Assembly: GCA_039801505.1 (NCBI GenBank)
Contig: JBDRUV010000002.1
Coordinates: forward strand, 186,001-250,000
Length of the DNA: 64,000 nt
Direction: 5' to 3'
From: a candidate division WOR-3 bacterium
Lineage (GTDB): Bacteria > Hydrothermota > Tepidihabitantia > Tepidihabitantales > CAIPLT01
Shown here piece by piece: positions 1 to 7,411 of this stretch; within the stretch, counting starts at the first letter, position 1, and every line of letters begins with the position of its first letter. The notes below the pieces were generated by a model. It was not told the origin of the DNA. It worked only from the letters and a program-made list of their open reading frames with translations, and searched no databases. The position numbers were made by a program, and so were the translations under genes.

Positions 1-59
1 CTAACCGCCTCAAGTCCTTTTAATACATGTATTTGCGACGCGTCGTACTTTTGTGTCAT
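1..59 (-). CDS. gyrB: DNA gyrase subunit B, N-terminal fragment
   Basis: Only the first 19 codons are inside the window; the gene runs off the left edge. The start codon is the ATG complementary to 57-59. The visible protein contains YDASQIHVL followed by KGLEAV, the conserved N-terminus of GyrB, just before the RKRPGMYIG ATP-binding motif that would lie outside. GyrB is the ATPase subunit of gyrase, which introduces negative supercoils. Its promoter (66-94) puts the start codon 6 nt after the -10 box, so the mRNA is probably leaderless. The identification rests on a short but very characteristic stretch; ParE is the only realistic alternative. Confidence 0.85.
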   Translation of the reverse strand, partial: MTQKYDASQIHVLKGLEAV

Positions 60-65
60 TACAAT

Positions 66-94
66 ATTTTACTTGAAAAAGTTTCTAAAATCAA
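66..94 (-). promoter_or_regulatory. Sigma70-type promoter of gyrB, leaderless geometry
   Basis: On the minus strand TTGATT (94-89), a 17-nt spacer and TAAAAT (71-66) are followed after 6 nt by the gyrB ATG. There is no room for a Shine-Dalgarno sequence. Confidence 0.7.
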
Positions 95-125
95 GATTTT
101 TAATGTTATAATGAAAAGCGTATTT

Positions 126-134
126 TGTGGATAA
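126..134 (-). promoter_or_regulatory. Single consensus DnaA box
   Basis: The plus strand reads TGTGGATAA, the exact complement of the DnaA-box consensus TTATCCACA. It lies in the divergent gyrB/mutase spacer. Only one box was seen, so an origin is not claimed; it may regulate gyrB or be chance. Confidence 0.45.
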
Positions 135-197
135 TCCTTTAATTGTCAACGTCTTATCGAAATTGAGTCAGTTGGTTTAAAATTATTTTTTTATCTC

Positions 198-226
198 TTG
201 ACTTTACAAATATCCCTTATTACTAT
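198..226 (+). promoter_or_regulatory. Promoter of the methylmalonyl-CoA mutase operon
   Basis: TTGACT (198-203), 17-nt spacer, TACTAT (221-226). The GTG start at 236 follows after 9 nt, so the transcript should have almost no leader. Confidence 0.7.
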
Positions 227-235
227 TTATCTGTT

Positions 236-1792
236 GTGAAGGTTTTTTATCGTCCCGAGGATTTAGGTGATTTTTCATATGATAAACACTTAGGCGATCC
301 CGGTAGTTATCCGTTTGCCCGCGGCATTTACTCAAATATGTACAAAGGTAAACTATGGACTATGCGGCAATATGCTGGATACGGTGATGCATCTGAAGCT
401 AATCGCCGATTCCGATATCTTTTAGGGGAAGGGCAGACTGGGCTTTCTGTGGCTTTTGACTTACCTACACAACTGGGATACGATTCCGATTCGCCCAGAG
501 CTATGGGGGAAGTTGGTAAGGTGGGAGTGGCAATTAGCACTATCGATGATATGAAAGAGTTATTTCTAGGTATACCGTTAGATAAAGTTTCCACCTCAAT
601 GACAATAAATGCTACCGCGCCGATAATTTTAGCAATGTATATCGCTGTTGCTAATGAGGCCGGTATTTCTACTGAGAAATTATCTGGCACAGTCCAGAAC
701 GACATTTTAAAAGAATATATTGCCCGAGGTAATTATATTTTTCCAGTTCAGCCATCGATGAAATTAGCTGTCGATATTTGGGAATACGCCATTAGATATC
801 TCCCGCGATTTTATTTTATATCAATTTCTGGTTATCATATCCGAGAAGCTGGTGCTACTGCGATAGAAGAGTTAGCATTTACTTTTGCTAACGGCATTAG
901 TTATATTGAAGAAGCATTAAAAAGAGGATTGAAAGTAGATGAATTTGGACCGAGGCTTTCATTCTTTTTTGGCGCCCATAATAATTTTTTTGAGGAAATT
1001 GCCAAGTTTCGTGCCGGAAGACGACTCTGGGCTAAGATTATGCGGGAACGATTTGGGGCTCAGAACCCTAAATCATGGATGATGCGCTTTCACACCCAAA
1101 CCTGTGGTTCAACTCTTACTGCCCAAGAACCCGAAAATAATATTGTCCGGGTTACCTTGCAGGCCTTGGCAAGTGTTTTAGGAGGAACACAGAGTCTTCA
1201 TACCAATTCTTTTGACGAAGCCTTGGCTCTACCAAGTGAGGAGGCGGTAAAAATTGCTCTACGCACTCAACAGATTATTGCTTATGAATCACAGATACCA
1301 TTAGTTGCTGATCCTTTAGGTGGTGCATATTATCTTGAAGCATTAACGAATCAGATTGAAGTTGAAACCGAGCGGCTTCTTAATGAAATTGAAAACTTGG
1401 GTGGTGCAGTTAAATGTATTGAGGAAGGTTTTATCCAGCGTAAAATTGAAGAGTCGGCTTTTAACTATCAAAAGGAAATAGAAAATAACGCACGAAAAAT
1501 TATCGGGGTTAATATTTTTGCTACAAAGCCAGATACCAAGGAATACAAGCACAAGATTCTTAAGGTTTCTAAAGAGTTGCAAAATAGACGCAAGTTACAG
1601 CTTAGACAGTTTAAAATGAAACGAAGTAAGCTTCAAGTCCAAGCAAGTTTAGAGGGGTTAAAAAAAGCTATTGACGAAGATAAAAATCTTTTACCACCTA
1701 TTCTGGAATGCGTTAAAAATCAAGTGACCCTAGGTGAAATTTGTGATTTATTACGGGAAGTATATGGCGAGTATGATAAAATTAAGTATTAA
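236..1792 (+). CDS. mutB: Methylmalonyl-CoA mutase, catalytic (large) subunit
   Basis: This 518-residue protein carries only the substrate-binding TIM-barrel part of the B12-dependent mutase that interconverts (R)-methylmalonyl-CoA and succinyl-CoA. It shows RQYAGYG near residue 43 (a Tyr typical of methylmalonyl- rather than isobutyryl-CoA mutase), GLSVAFDLPTQ, TMTINATAP, the AHNNFFEEIAKFRA helix and GGTQSLHTNSFDEA. The separate cobalamin-binding small subunit, as found in archaea and many anaerobes, is not in this window. The GTG start gives a protein roughly 35-40 residues shorter at the N-terminus than usual homologues (from memory). The promoter at 198-226 leaves no room for a longer form. 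Downstream are the epimerase and a methionine gamma-lyase-like gene, which fits propionyl-CoA metabolism. Confidence 0.93.
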   Translation: MKVFYRPEDLGDFSYDKHLGDPGSYPFARGIYSNMYKGKLWTMRQYAGYGDASEANRRFRYLLGEGQTGLSVAFDLPTQLGYDSDSPRAMGEVGKVGVAISTIDDMKELFLGIPLDKVSTSMTINATAPIILAMYIAVANEAGISTEKLSGTVQNDILKEYIARGNYIFPVQPSMKLAVDIWEYAIRYLPRFYFISISGYHIREAGATAIEELAFTFANGISYIEEALKRGLKVDEFGPRLSFFFGAHNNFFEEIAKFRAGRRLWAKIMRERFGAQNPKSWMMRFHTQTCGSTLTAQEPENNIVRVTLQALASVLGGTQSLHTNSFDEALALPSEEAVKIALRTQQIIAYESQIPLVADPLGGAYYLEALTNQIEVETERLLNEIENLGGAVKCIEEGFIQRKIEESAFNYQKEIENNARKIIGVNIFATKPDTKEYKHKILKVSKELQNRRKLQLRQFKMKRSKLQVQASLEGLKKAIDEDKNLLPPILECVKNQVTLGEICDLLREVYGEYDKIKY

Positions 1793-1808
1793 TAACGGGG
1801 AGGTAAAA

Positions 1809-2231
1809 ATGCCATTTAAAAATCTTAATCATATTGGGATTGCTGTTAATTCTCTTGATGAGGCAGTTAAAATTTATTGCAATGTGTTTAAGCTGGGGGT
1901 ACCTAAAATTTTAGAGCTTAACGAAATGCAATTGAAAATTGCACTTTTTTATCTGGGCGAGGTAAAAATTGAACTAATTGCTCCTTTAAGTTCTGGTACA
2001 ACAATTGCGAAATTTTTAGAAAAACGCGGACCGGGTATTCATCATTTATGTTTTAATGTGGAAAATATTGAACGAACCTTAGAAGAATTAAAATCCCAGG
2101 GTATAACTTTAATTGACGAGAAACCCCGAATAGGTGCTCTAGGCAATAAAATTGCCTTTATTTCTCCTAAAAGCACCAGCGGGGTTTTAATTGAATTAGC
2201 CGAAGAAATTAACTATCAAGAAAAGGAGTAG
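1809..2231 (+). CDS. mce: Methylmalonyl-CoA epimerase
   Basis: This 140-residue vicinal-oxygen-chelate (glyoxalase-fold) protein begins LNHIGIAVNSLDEAV and contains GPGIHHLCFNVENI and a C-terminal GVLIELAE, all typical of methylmalonyl-CoA epimerase. The enzyme interconverts the (S) and (R) epimers so that the neighbouring mutase can use them. The frame is open further upstream (to 1734), but GGGGAGG at 1797-1803 sits correctly before the ATG at 1809, and the shorter protein matches the family length. Metal ligands visible are the His of the LNHIG motif, the paired His of IHHLCF and the Glu of IELAE. Confidence 0.93.
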   Translation: MPFKNLNHIGIAVNSLDEAVKIYCNVFKLGVPKILELNEMQLKIALFYLGEVKIELIAPLSSGTTIAKFLEKRGPGIHHLCFNVENIERTLEELKSQGITLIDEKPRIGALGNKIAFISPKSTSGVLIELAEEINYQEKE

Positions 2232-2234
2232 ACA

Positions 2235-3434
2235 ATGCAGAAAAAACACAAGATGCGTCGCAATATAGCTACGGAAGTCATTCATGGCAAACAAGTATTG
2301 GGTGATATTCACACCCGAGCCCTTTCGGTACCAATTTATCAAAGCGCGGTTTTTACTTTCGAGAGTGCCGAAGCTGGAGCCGAGATTTTTGCTAAAAAGC
2401 GTCCGGGATATTTTTACACGCGACTCGGTAATCCGACCATTGAGATGTTTGAAGAAAAAATGGCATATTTAGAAGAGGGTGAAGCTGCCTGTGCTTTTGC
2501 TTCTGGCATGGCAGCAATTTCCGGCGTTGTTTTAGGGGTTTGTGGAGCTGGTGATGAAGTAATTGCAGTGTATCCAATTTATGGATGCACTTATTCGCTT
2601 TTAACTGATTTGGTCAACCGTTGGGATATTAAAGTCAAGTGGGCTCGGACCGATAATTTTTTAACTAATTTACGGCGCCAAATTACTAAAAGGACCAAGC
2701 TTGTGCTAATTGAAACTCCAGTGAATCCTACCATCGATATTGTGGATATTAAGGCCACTGCAGACATTGCCCACCTGGCGGGGGCGGTTTTAGCGGTTGA
2801 TAATACTTTCGCGTCATTTTATAATCAAAAACCCCTAGTCTGGGGAGCAGACATTGTAATTTACAGCGCCACAAAGTATATTAGTGGTCACGGCGACACC
2901 GTTGGTGGCGTGGTAATTAGCAAAAAAGATTTTATTAGTTATCTTAAGGATTATATTATTCGAGATCTAGGTGGAATTATCAGCCCGTTTAATGCTTGGT
3001 TACTACTTCGTGGTCTGCGAACTATGGCGGTGCGTATGGAGCGTCATAACGAAAATGGTTTAGCTGTTGCCGAATTTTTACAAGAACATCCTAAGATTCA
3101 ATGGGTTAAATATCCCGGTTTAAGTACGCATCCTCAATACGAAATTGCGCGGCGCCAGATGACCGGTTTTAGTTCCATGATTGCATTCGAATTAAAAGGC
3201 GGCCGTGATGCGGGAAGAAAGCTGATGAACAACCTGAAGTTATGTATTTGTGCTGTGAGTTTGGGAGATGTCGCCACCCTAATTGAGCATCCGGCTTCCA
3301 TGACCCATTCTAGTTATTCTAAAGAAGCCTTAAAGGCTTCGGGAATTTCTGAAGGACTCGTTCGAATGTCTGTTGGCCTCGAGGCCAAAGAGGATATTAT
3401 TGCGGACCTCGAACAGGCCTTGGCTAAAATCTAG
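2235..3434 (+). CDS. Methionine gamma-lyase-like PLP enzyme (Cys/Met metabolism family)
   Basis: This 399-residue trans-sulphuration-family enzyme has the YTRLGNPT phosphate/substrate motif, the Schiff-base Lys in YSATKYISGHGD, and SMTHSSYS near the C-terminus. The stretch PIYGCTYSLL places a Cys where methionine gamma-lyase has its diagnostic Cys116 (Pseudomonas putida numbering). That favours cleavage of methionine to methanethiol, ammonia and 2-oxobutyrate over cystathionine synthesis or lysis. AAGGAG lies just upstream, and the gene starts 3 nt after the epimerase stop. In this operon, 2-oxobutyrate would yield propionyl-CoA, the source of methylmalonyl-CoA. O-acetylhomoserine sulfhydrylase remains possible. 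Confidence 0.8.
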   Translation: MQKKHKMRRNIATEVIHGKQVLGDIHTRALSVPIYQSAVFTFESAEAGAEIFAKKRPGYFYTRLGNPTIEMFEEKMAYLEEGEAACAFASGMAAISGVVLGVCGAGDEVIAVYPIYGCTYSLLTDLVNRWDIKVKWARTDNFLTNLRRQITKRTKLVLIETPVNPTIDIVDIKATADIAHLAGAVLAVDNTFASFYNQKPLVWGADIVIYSATKYISGHGDTVGGVVISKKDFISYLKDYIIRDLGGIISPFNAWLLLRGLRTMAVRMERHNENGLAVAEFLQEHPKIQWVKYPGLSTHPQYEIARRQMTGFSSMIAFELKGGRDAGRKLMNNLKLCICAVSLGDVATLIEHPASMTHSSYSKEALKASGISEGLVRMSVGLEAKEDIIADLEQALAKI

Positions 3435-3439
3435 TTAAG

Positions 3440-5146
3440 TTAGGCAGTTTTAATTTTAGCTAATTCTTCAAGACCCAGTTCTTTAATTAACATTTCGCGT
3501 AGTTTAAACTTCTGGATTTTTCCGGTTACGGTCATTGCCATCGAGAAGTTATCGACAAATTTCACATATCGAGGGATTTTGGGCCATTCCATCTTACCCT
3601 CGCACCGGGCTTTAATTTCTTCTAGGGTTAAGGTTTTATTCGGTTTAAGTTTAATCACGGCAGCCACGACTTCTTGAAGCACTTTATGAGGCACACCAAC
3701 ACAATGCACATCCATAATCTCATCGGCAAAAATAGTCCGAAGAGCCTCTTCAACTTCGACCGGATAGACATTATGGCCACCGACAATTACCATGTCTTTG
3801 TAGCGCCCTACGATCTTATAATAACCCTCAGCATCTCTGGTTCCTAAGTCACCGGTTCTAAGCCAACCGTCTTTGGTAATTACCTTACTGGTTTCTTCAG
3901 GTTTTTTATAATAGCCTTTCATGACATTATAACCCCGGACCCAGATTTCGCCTACCTCACCGACTCCAAGTTCCCTTTCAGTTATCGGATCAACGATTTT
4001 GGCCTCAACATGGTCTATGGGTCGGCCTACTGTGCTTACTCGGCGTTCAATGCTGTCATCAGGGCGAGTTTGATGGGTTATGGGGCTGGCTTCGGTCAGA
4101 CCATAGACAATGGTAATCTTTTTAGCTCCCATTTTATTAACCACATCTTTCATAAGTTCAATTGGGCAGGGTGCACCAGCCATAATTCCGGTTCGAAGGC
4201 TAGAGAGATTAAATTTTGCAAAATCCGGGTCATTAAGTTCATTAATAAACATTGAAGGCACACCATGCAATGCGGTGCAGCGTTCTTTCTCAACTGCAAT
4301 TAAGGTCTTTCGGGCATTAAAATGTTCTGCCGGGACGACCATTGTAGCACCGGTTGTGATACACAAGAGATTGCCTAAAACTGTGCCAAAACAGTGATAA
4401 TAAGGTACCGGTATACATACCCGATCCTGCGGAGTCAGCTCTAAATTCTCAGCCCCAGCTCGAGCATTATTAACCACATTATAATGGGTCAGCATGGCAC
4501 CCTTAGGAAAACCGGTGGTGCCAGAGGTATACTGAATCAGACAAACATCATCCGGGCTAACCACAGAGCAAGCCGTCTTAAATACCTCATCGGGGACATT
4601 TTGAGCTAGCCCTAGAAACTCTGACCAACTAAGTGCCCACCTTGGGACATTTGGAGTTTTATTAATCAGGATAATCTTTTTGAGCTCGGGAAAACGATGG
4701 AGTTTTAGATTTAGTCCTGTAGCCTGTTCTAATTCGGGACAAGCCTCCCTTAAAATCTCGATGTAATTATACCGATGCAGTTTCTCGCCACTCTTTTTCT
4801 CAAATCCTTCAATCATTACGAGCATCTTGGTATCTGATTGTTTTAGGGCATACTCAACCTCTGAAGACTTCCACTCCGGATTTACGGTGACCAAGGCAGC
4901 ACCAATCCGAGCGGTAGCTAATTGCGTTAAGAGCCATTCTAATTTATTCGTGCCCCAGATCGCTACATGGTCCTGACGCTTAATGCCGCAAGCCAATAGT
5001 GCTTTTGCGGTCCTGTCTGTTAGTTCTAAGAGTTCTTGCCAGTTGTAGCGGAGATTATCATCAACATAAACAATTGCTTCATGATTAGGATATTTTTTAG
5101 CATTCTCTTGTAAAATATCACCGATGGTTTTTCTAATTAACTCCAT
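3440..5146 (-). CDS. AMP-forming acyl-CoA synthetase (FadD-like)
   Basis: This ANL-superfamily ligase activates a carboxylic acid as acyl-adenylate and then acyl-CoA. Visible motifs are the P-loop YTSGTTGFPKGAML (about residue 190), VYGLTEASP, the hinge GWLRTGDLG, GGHNVYPVEVE and the catalytic Lys in the C-terminal TGKIQKFKLRE. With about 568 residues it matches medium/long-chain synthetases; the substrate cannot be read from sequence. Two ATGs are close together. The first (5152) directly abuts the AGAAAGGA ribosome site, so the second (5146), about 6 nt away, is preferred. The gene converges on the methionine gamma-lyase gene with only 5 nt between stops and no obvious terminator. Confidence 0.9.
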   Translation of the reverse strand: MELIRKTIGDILQENAKKYPNHEAIVYVDDNLRYNWQELLELTDRTAKALLACGIKRQDHVAIWGTNKLEWLLTQLATARIGAALVTVNPEWKSSEVEYALKQSDTKMLVMIEGFEKKSGEKLHRYNYIEILREACPELEQATGLNLKLHRFPELKKIILINKTPNVPRWALSWSEFLGLAQNVPDEVFKTACSVVSPDDVCLIQYTSGTTGFPKGAMLTHYNVVNNARAGAENLELTPQDRVCIPVPYYHCFGTVLGNLLCITTGATMVVPAEHFNARKTLIAVEKERCTALHGVPSMFINELNDPDFAKFNLSSLRTGIMAGAPCPIELMKDVVNKMGAKKITIVYGLTEASPITHQTRPDDSIERRVSTVGRPIDHVEAKIVDPITERELGVGEVGEIWVRGYNVMKGYYKKPEETSKVITKDGWLRTGDLGTRDAEGYYKIVGRYKDMVIVGGHNVYPVEVEEALRTIFADEIMDVHCVGVPHKVLQEVVAAVIKLKPNKTLTLEEIKARCEGKMEWPKIPRYVKFVDNFSMAMTVTGKIQKFKLREMLIKELGLEELAKIKTA

Positions 5147-5184
5147 ATTCATTCCTTTCTAACCGTTTTAAAATTTTAATAGAT

Positions 5185-5213
5185 ATTATAAAAAATTTTA
5201 ATTTATTAGTCAA
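5185..5213 (-). promoter_or_regulatory. Promoter of the acyl-CoA synthetase gene
   Basis: Minus-strand TTGACT (5213-5208), 17-nt AT-rich spacer, TATAAT (5190-5185). About 38 nt separate the -10 box from the preferred start, enough for a leader with a Shine-Dalgarno. Confidence 0.75.
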
Positions 5214-5420
5214 CTTGGTTTATAGAGCACTAAAACTTTCTACTTTAAACCATTAAGATCCCTGGTGCAAGAATGAAGGGACTAGGCTAATTTTTATTGG
5301 GTTCGTATTTTTATAACGCTTTGCTAATAAATTTTTTGGGCCCTAAAAGAATATAAAATCATAGCGTTAAGGATTGGGCTCATTTGAAAAATTCCAAATC
5401 GATTCCCAGTCAAATAACTA

Positions 5421-5443
5421 TACCGTGTGGGGACTGTACCCTA
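5421..5443 (+). repeat. Intergenic tandem-dodecamer repeat, copy A
   Basis: The core reads TACCGTGTGGG then GACTGTACCCTA, two diverged units of the element also seen at 21054, 29379, 39998 (minus) and 60764 (minus). It lies in the 475-nt divergent spacer between the acyl-CoA synthetase and asnS, 120 nt upstream of the asnS -35 box. The following segment (TTAATTAG, then TTTCA, TAATTACA and AAAAAT blocks) is also shared with copy C. Apart from the two promoters I recognise nothing else in this spacer. Confidence 0.6.
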
Positions 5444-5563
5444 TTTTAGGGCTTAATTAGATTAGTATTTTGATTTTCAAATAATTACAATAAAAATGCG
5501 CGCTTTCAGAGTGTTATTTATAATCAATATTTTTATAAATGGCCAAAGGGTTAGTTTTTGCTA

Positions 5564-5592
5564 TTGACTTTTGATAAATTTCTTCTTAAAAT
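5564..5592 (+). promoter_or_regulatory. Promoter of asnS
   Basis: TTGACT (5564-5569), 17-nt spacer, TAAAAT (5587-5592). It overlaps an in-frame upstream TTG (5571), which shows that the longer reading of asnS cannot be the translated one. Confidence 0.7.
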
Positions 5593-5621
5593 ATCTAAAA
5601 ACAACGAGAGAAATTTTGCAT

Positions 5622-6923
5622 ATGATAAAGAAGAAAGCGGTCCTGATTCGCGATATTGGGCGCTACGAAGGTCAAGAGGTTACTTTAGCCGGTTGGGTGT
5701 ATAATCGCCGGTCTTCGGGTAAAGTCCGATTTGTTTTAGTGCGGGATGGTACGGGTATCATCCAGTGTGTCTTCTCAGAAAAAGATGTGATCCCAGACAT
5801 CTTTGAACTCGCCGATCGCATTCCCCAGGAGTCCTCAATCTATATAAAAGGCACCGTGCGCCAAGATCCTCGCGCTCCGGGTGGTTATGAACTGGTGGTT
5901 TCAGACCTTGAGGTAATTCAACTGGCTGAGGATTATCCGATTACGCCTAAAGAGCATGGTATCGAATTTTTAATGAAGTATCGCCATCTTTGGCTGCGCT
6001 CTAAAAGACAGCATGCAATAATTCTAATTCGCGCCCGACTGATTCGGGCGATCCGAGATTTCTTTGATAATCAGGGGTTTATCTTGGTTGATACACCAAT
6101 TCTTACGCCAGCGGCTGTCGAAGGCACCACAACTCTTTTCGAGGTTGATTACTTTGGTATGAAGACCTATCTAACGCAGTCCGGACAACTTTATAATGAA
6201 CCGAATGCTGCGGCCTTTAATAAGGTTTATTGTTTTGGGCCGACCTTTCGCGCGGAGAAATCTAAAACTCGGCGGCACCTTACCGAGTTTTGGATGGTGG
6301 AACCTGAGGTTGCGTTTGCCGATTTAGAGGATATTATGGAGCTGGCCGAAGACTTTGTCTGCTATATTGTGGAACGGGTGCTTTCTGAATGCACCGAGCA
6401 ATTTAAGGTATTAGAACGCGATATCAGTAAACTGGAGGCAATAAAGAAACCTTTTCCGCGTCTTACCTATACGGAAGCTGTAGAGAAACTTAACCAGCAC
6501 GGAAATCCTACCCAGTGGGGCGATGATTTTGGAGGCGACGAAGAGACGATTCTTTCTTGCCTTTATGACCGACCATTAATGATTACCCATTACCCAGCGC
6601 AATGCAAGGCTTTTTACATGAAACGTGACCCAAATGACGAGAAATTGGCCTTAGGTGTTGATGTATTGGCCCCTGAGGGCTATGGGGAAATTATTGGCGG
6701 TGGTCAACGCGAGGACGACTTAAAGACTTTAGAAAAACGGATTGAAGAATATAATCTACCTAAGGAAGCGTTTGAATGGTATTTAGATACCCGAAGATAT
6801 GGAACCTTTCCACATTCGGGATTCGGACTAGGCGTCGAACGGACCTTAGCTTGGCTTTGTGGGCTTAGTCATGTTCGGGAAACAATTCCTTATCCGCGGA
6901 TGTTGGAAAAAATTTATCCGTAA
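5622..6923 (+). CDS. asnS: Asparaginyl-tRNA synthetase
   Basis: This 433-residue class IIb synthetase charges tRNA-Asn. The N-terminal OB fold (about 8-105, [18 protein letters not shown]) binds the anticodon. The catalytic core has motif 2 in [19 protein letters not shown] and motif 3 in [13 protein letters not shown]. The ending [17 protein letters not shown] and an uninterrupted core favour AsnRS over AspRS. The frame is open to 5571, but the promoter lies there; the ATG at 5622 starts the conserved sequence. The downstream EF-like and small basic genes are closely spaced, suggesting a translation operon. Confidence 0.93.
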   Translation: MIKKKAVLIRDIGRYEGQEVTLAGWVYNRRSSGKVRFVLVRDGTGIIQCVFSEKDVIPDIFELADRIPQESSIYIKGTVRQDPRAPGGYELVVSDLEVIQLAEDYPITPKEHGIEFLMKYRHLWLRSKRQHAIILIRARLIRAIRDFFDNQGFILVDTPILTPAAVEGTTTLFEVDYFGMKTYLTQSGQLYNEPNAAAFNKVYCFGPTFRAEKSKTRRHLTEFWMVEPEVAFADLEDIMELAEDFVCYIVERVLSECTEQFKVLERDISKLEAIKKPFPRLTYTEAVEKLNQHGNPTQWGDDFGGDEETILSCLYDRPLMITHYPAQCKAFYMKRDPNDEKLALGVDVLAPEGYGEIIGGGQREDDLKTLEKRIEEYNLPKEAFEWYLDTRRYGTFPHSGFGLGVERTLAWLCGLSHVRETIPYPRMLEKIYP

Positions 6924-6935
6924 AGGAGGTAAATC

Positions 6936-7196
6936 ATGATTGAAAAAAAGGTTGGTAAAGTTACACACTTTTTTGGGAAAATCAGTGTTGCTGTGGTTGA
7001 ACTTACGGACGATGCCCTGGCAGTTGGGGATACAATTCATATTAAGGGCCACACTTCAGATTTTACCCAGAAGGTTGAATCAATGCAGATTGAACATAAG
7101 AATGTGGAACGCGCCGAAGTTGGCCAATCAGTTGGACTTAAAGTGATTGCTCATGCTCATGAAAATGATATTGTTTATAAAGTAATCGAAAAGTGA
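6936..7196 (+). CDS. Translation elongation factor-like protein (EF-Tu domain 2-like)
   Basis: This 86-residue protein resembles an isolated domain-2 beta-barrel of translational GTPases: VGKVTHFFGKISVAVVEL, then VGDTIHIKGHTSDFTQKVESMQI and AEVGQSVGLKV. It has no GTPase domain. Small stand-alone proteins of this type are widespread in bacteria and archaea and are usually annotated translation elongation factor-like; their function is unknown. AAAGGAGG precedes the ATG at the correct distance, and the gene begins 12 nt after asnS. Confidence 0.75.
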   Translation: MIEKKVGKVTHFFGKISVAVVELTDDALAVGDTIHIKGHTSDFTQKVESMQIEHKNVERAEVGQSVGLKVIAHAHENDIVYKVIEK

Positions 7197-7198
7197 TT

Positions 7199-7366
7199 AT
7201 GGCCCGAACTAAAAGCAAACAAAAAAGAAAGCGATTTTTAATCAAATTAAAACACAAAAGACGGAAAGAAAAGAAAAAACTACTAATGGCCCAAGCTGCA
7301 CAAAGTGCGCCGGAGACCTCGGTGATTAGCGAAACTCCGACCTCCGACCAGCCCGTTTCTTCATAA
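7199..7366 (+). CDS. Small highly basic protein, unknown function
   Basis: This is a 55-codon ORF beginning 2 nt after the stop of the EF-like gene, so it is probably translationally coupled. The first 30 residues are dominated by Lys and Arg (MARTKSKQKRKRF, then KHKRRKEKKK); the last 25 are Ala/Ser/Thr/Pro-rich and uncharged to acidic. No known family is recognised. The composition suggests nucleic-acid or ribosome binding (inference). Its stop overlaps the start of a perfect 7-bp hairpin (7356-7375). Confidence 0.55.
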   Translation: MARTKSKQKRKRFLIKLKHKRRKEKKKLLMAQAAQSAPETSVISETPTSDQPVSS

Positions 7367-7375
7367 TCGAAGAAA
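7356..7375 (+). terminator. Short hairpin at the end of the asnS operon
   Basis: TTTCTTC (7356-7362) pairs perfectly with GAAGAAA (7369-7375) across a 6-nt loop. There is no U-run, so termination is only possible, not shown. Confidence 0.3.
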
Positions 7376-7411
7376 GCTTGGGCACGCATAATAATCTCTT
7401 CATTGTTTTCA

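Noticed and set aside
328-705. Minus-strand open frame inside the mutase gene, and similar antisense frames throughout
   Set aside because: They mirror strongly recognised genes, lack family motifs and ribosome sites, and are shadows of the coding strand.
5571-5621. 17-residue N-terminal extension of asnS
   Set aside because: It would overlap the promoter and start at TTG without a ribosome site; the family sequence starts at 5622.
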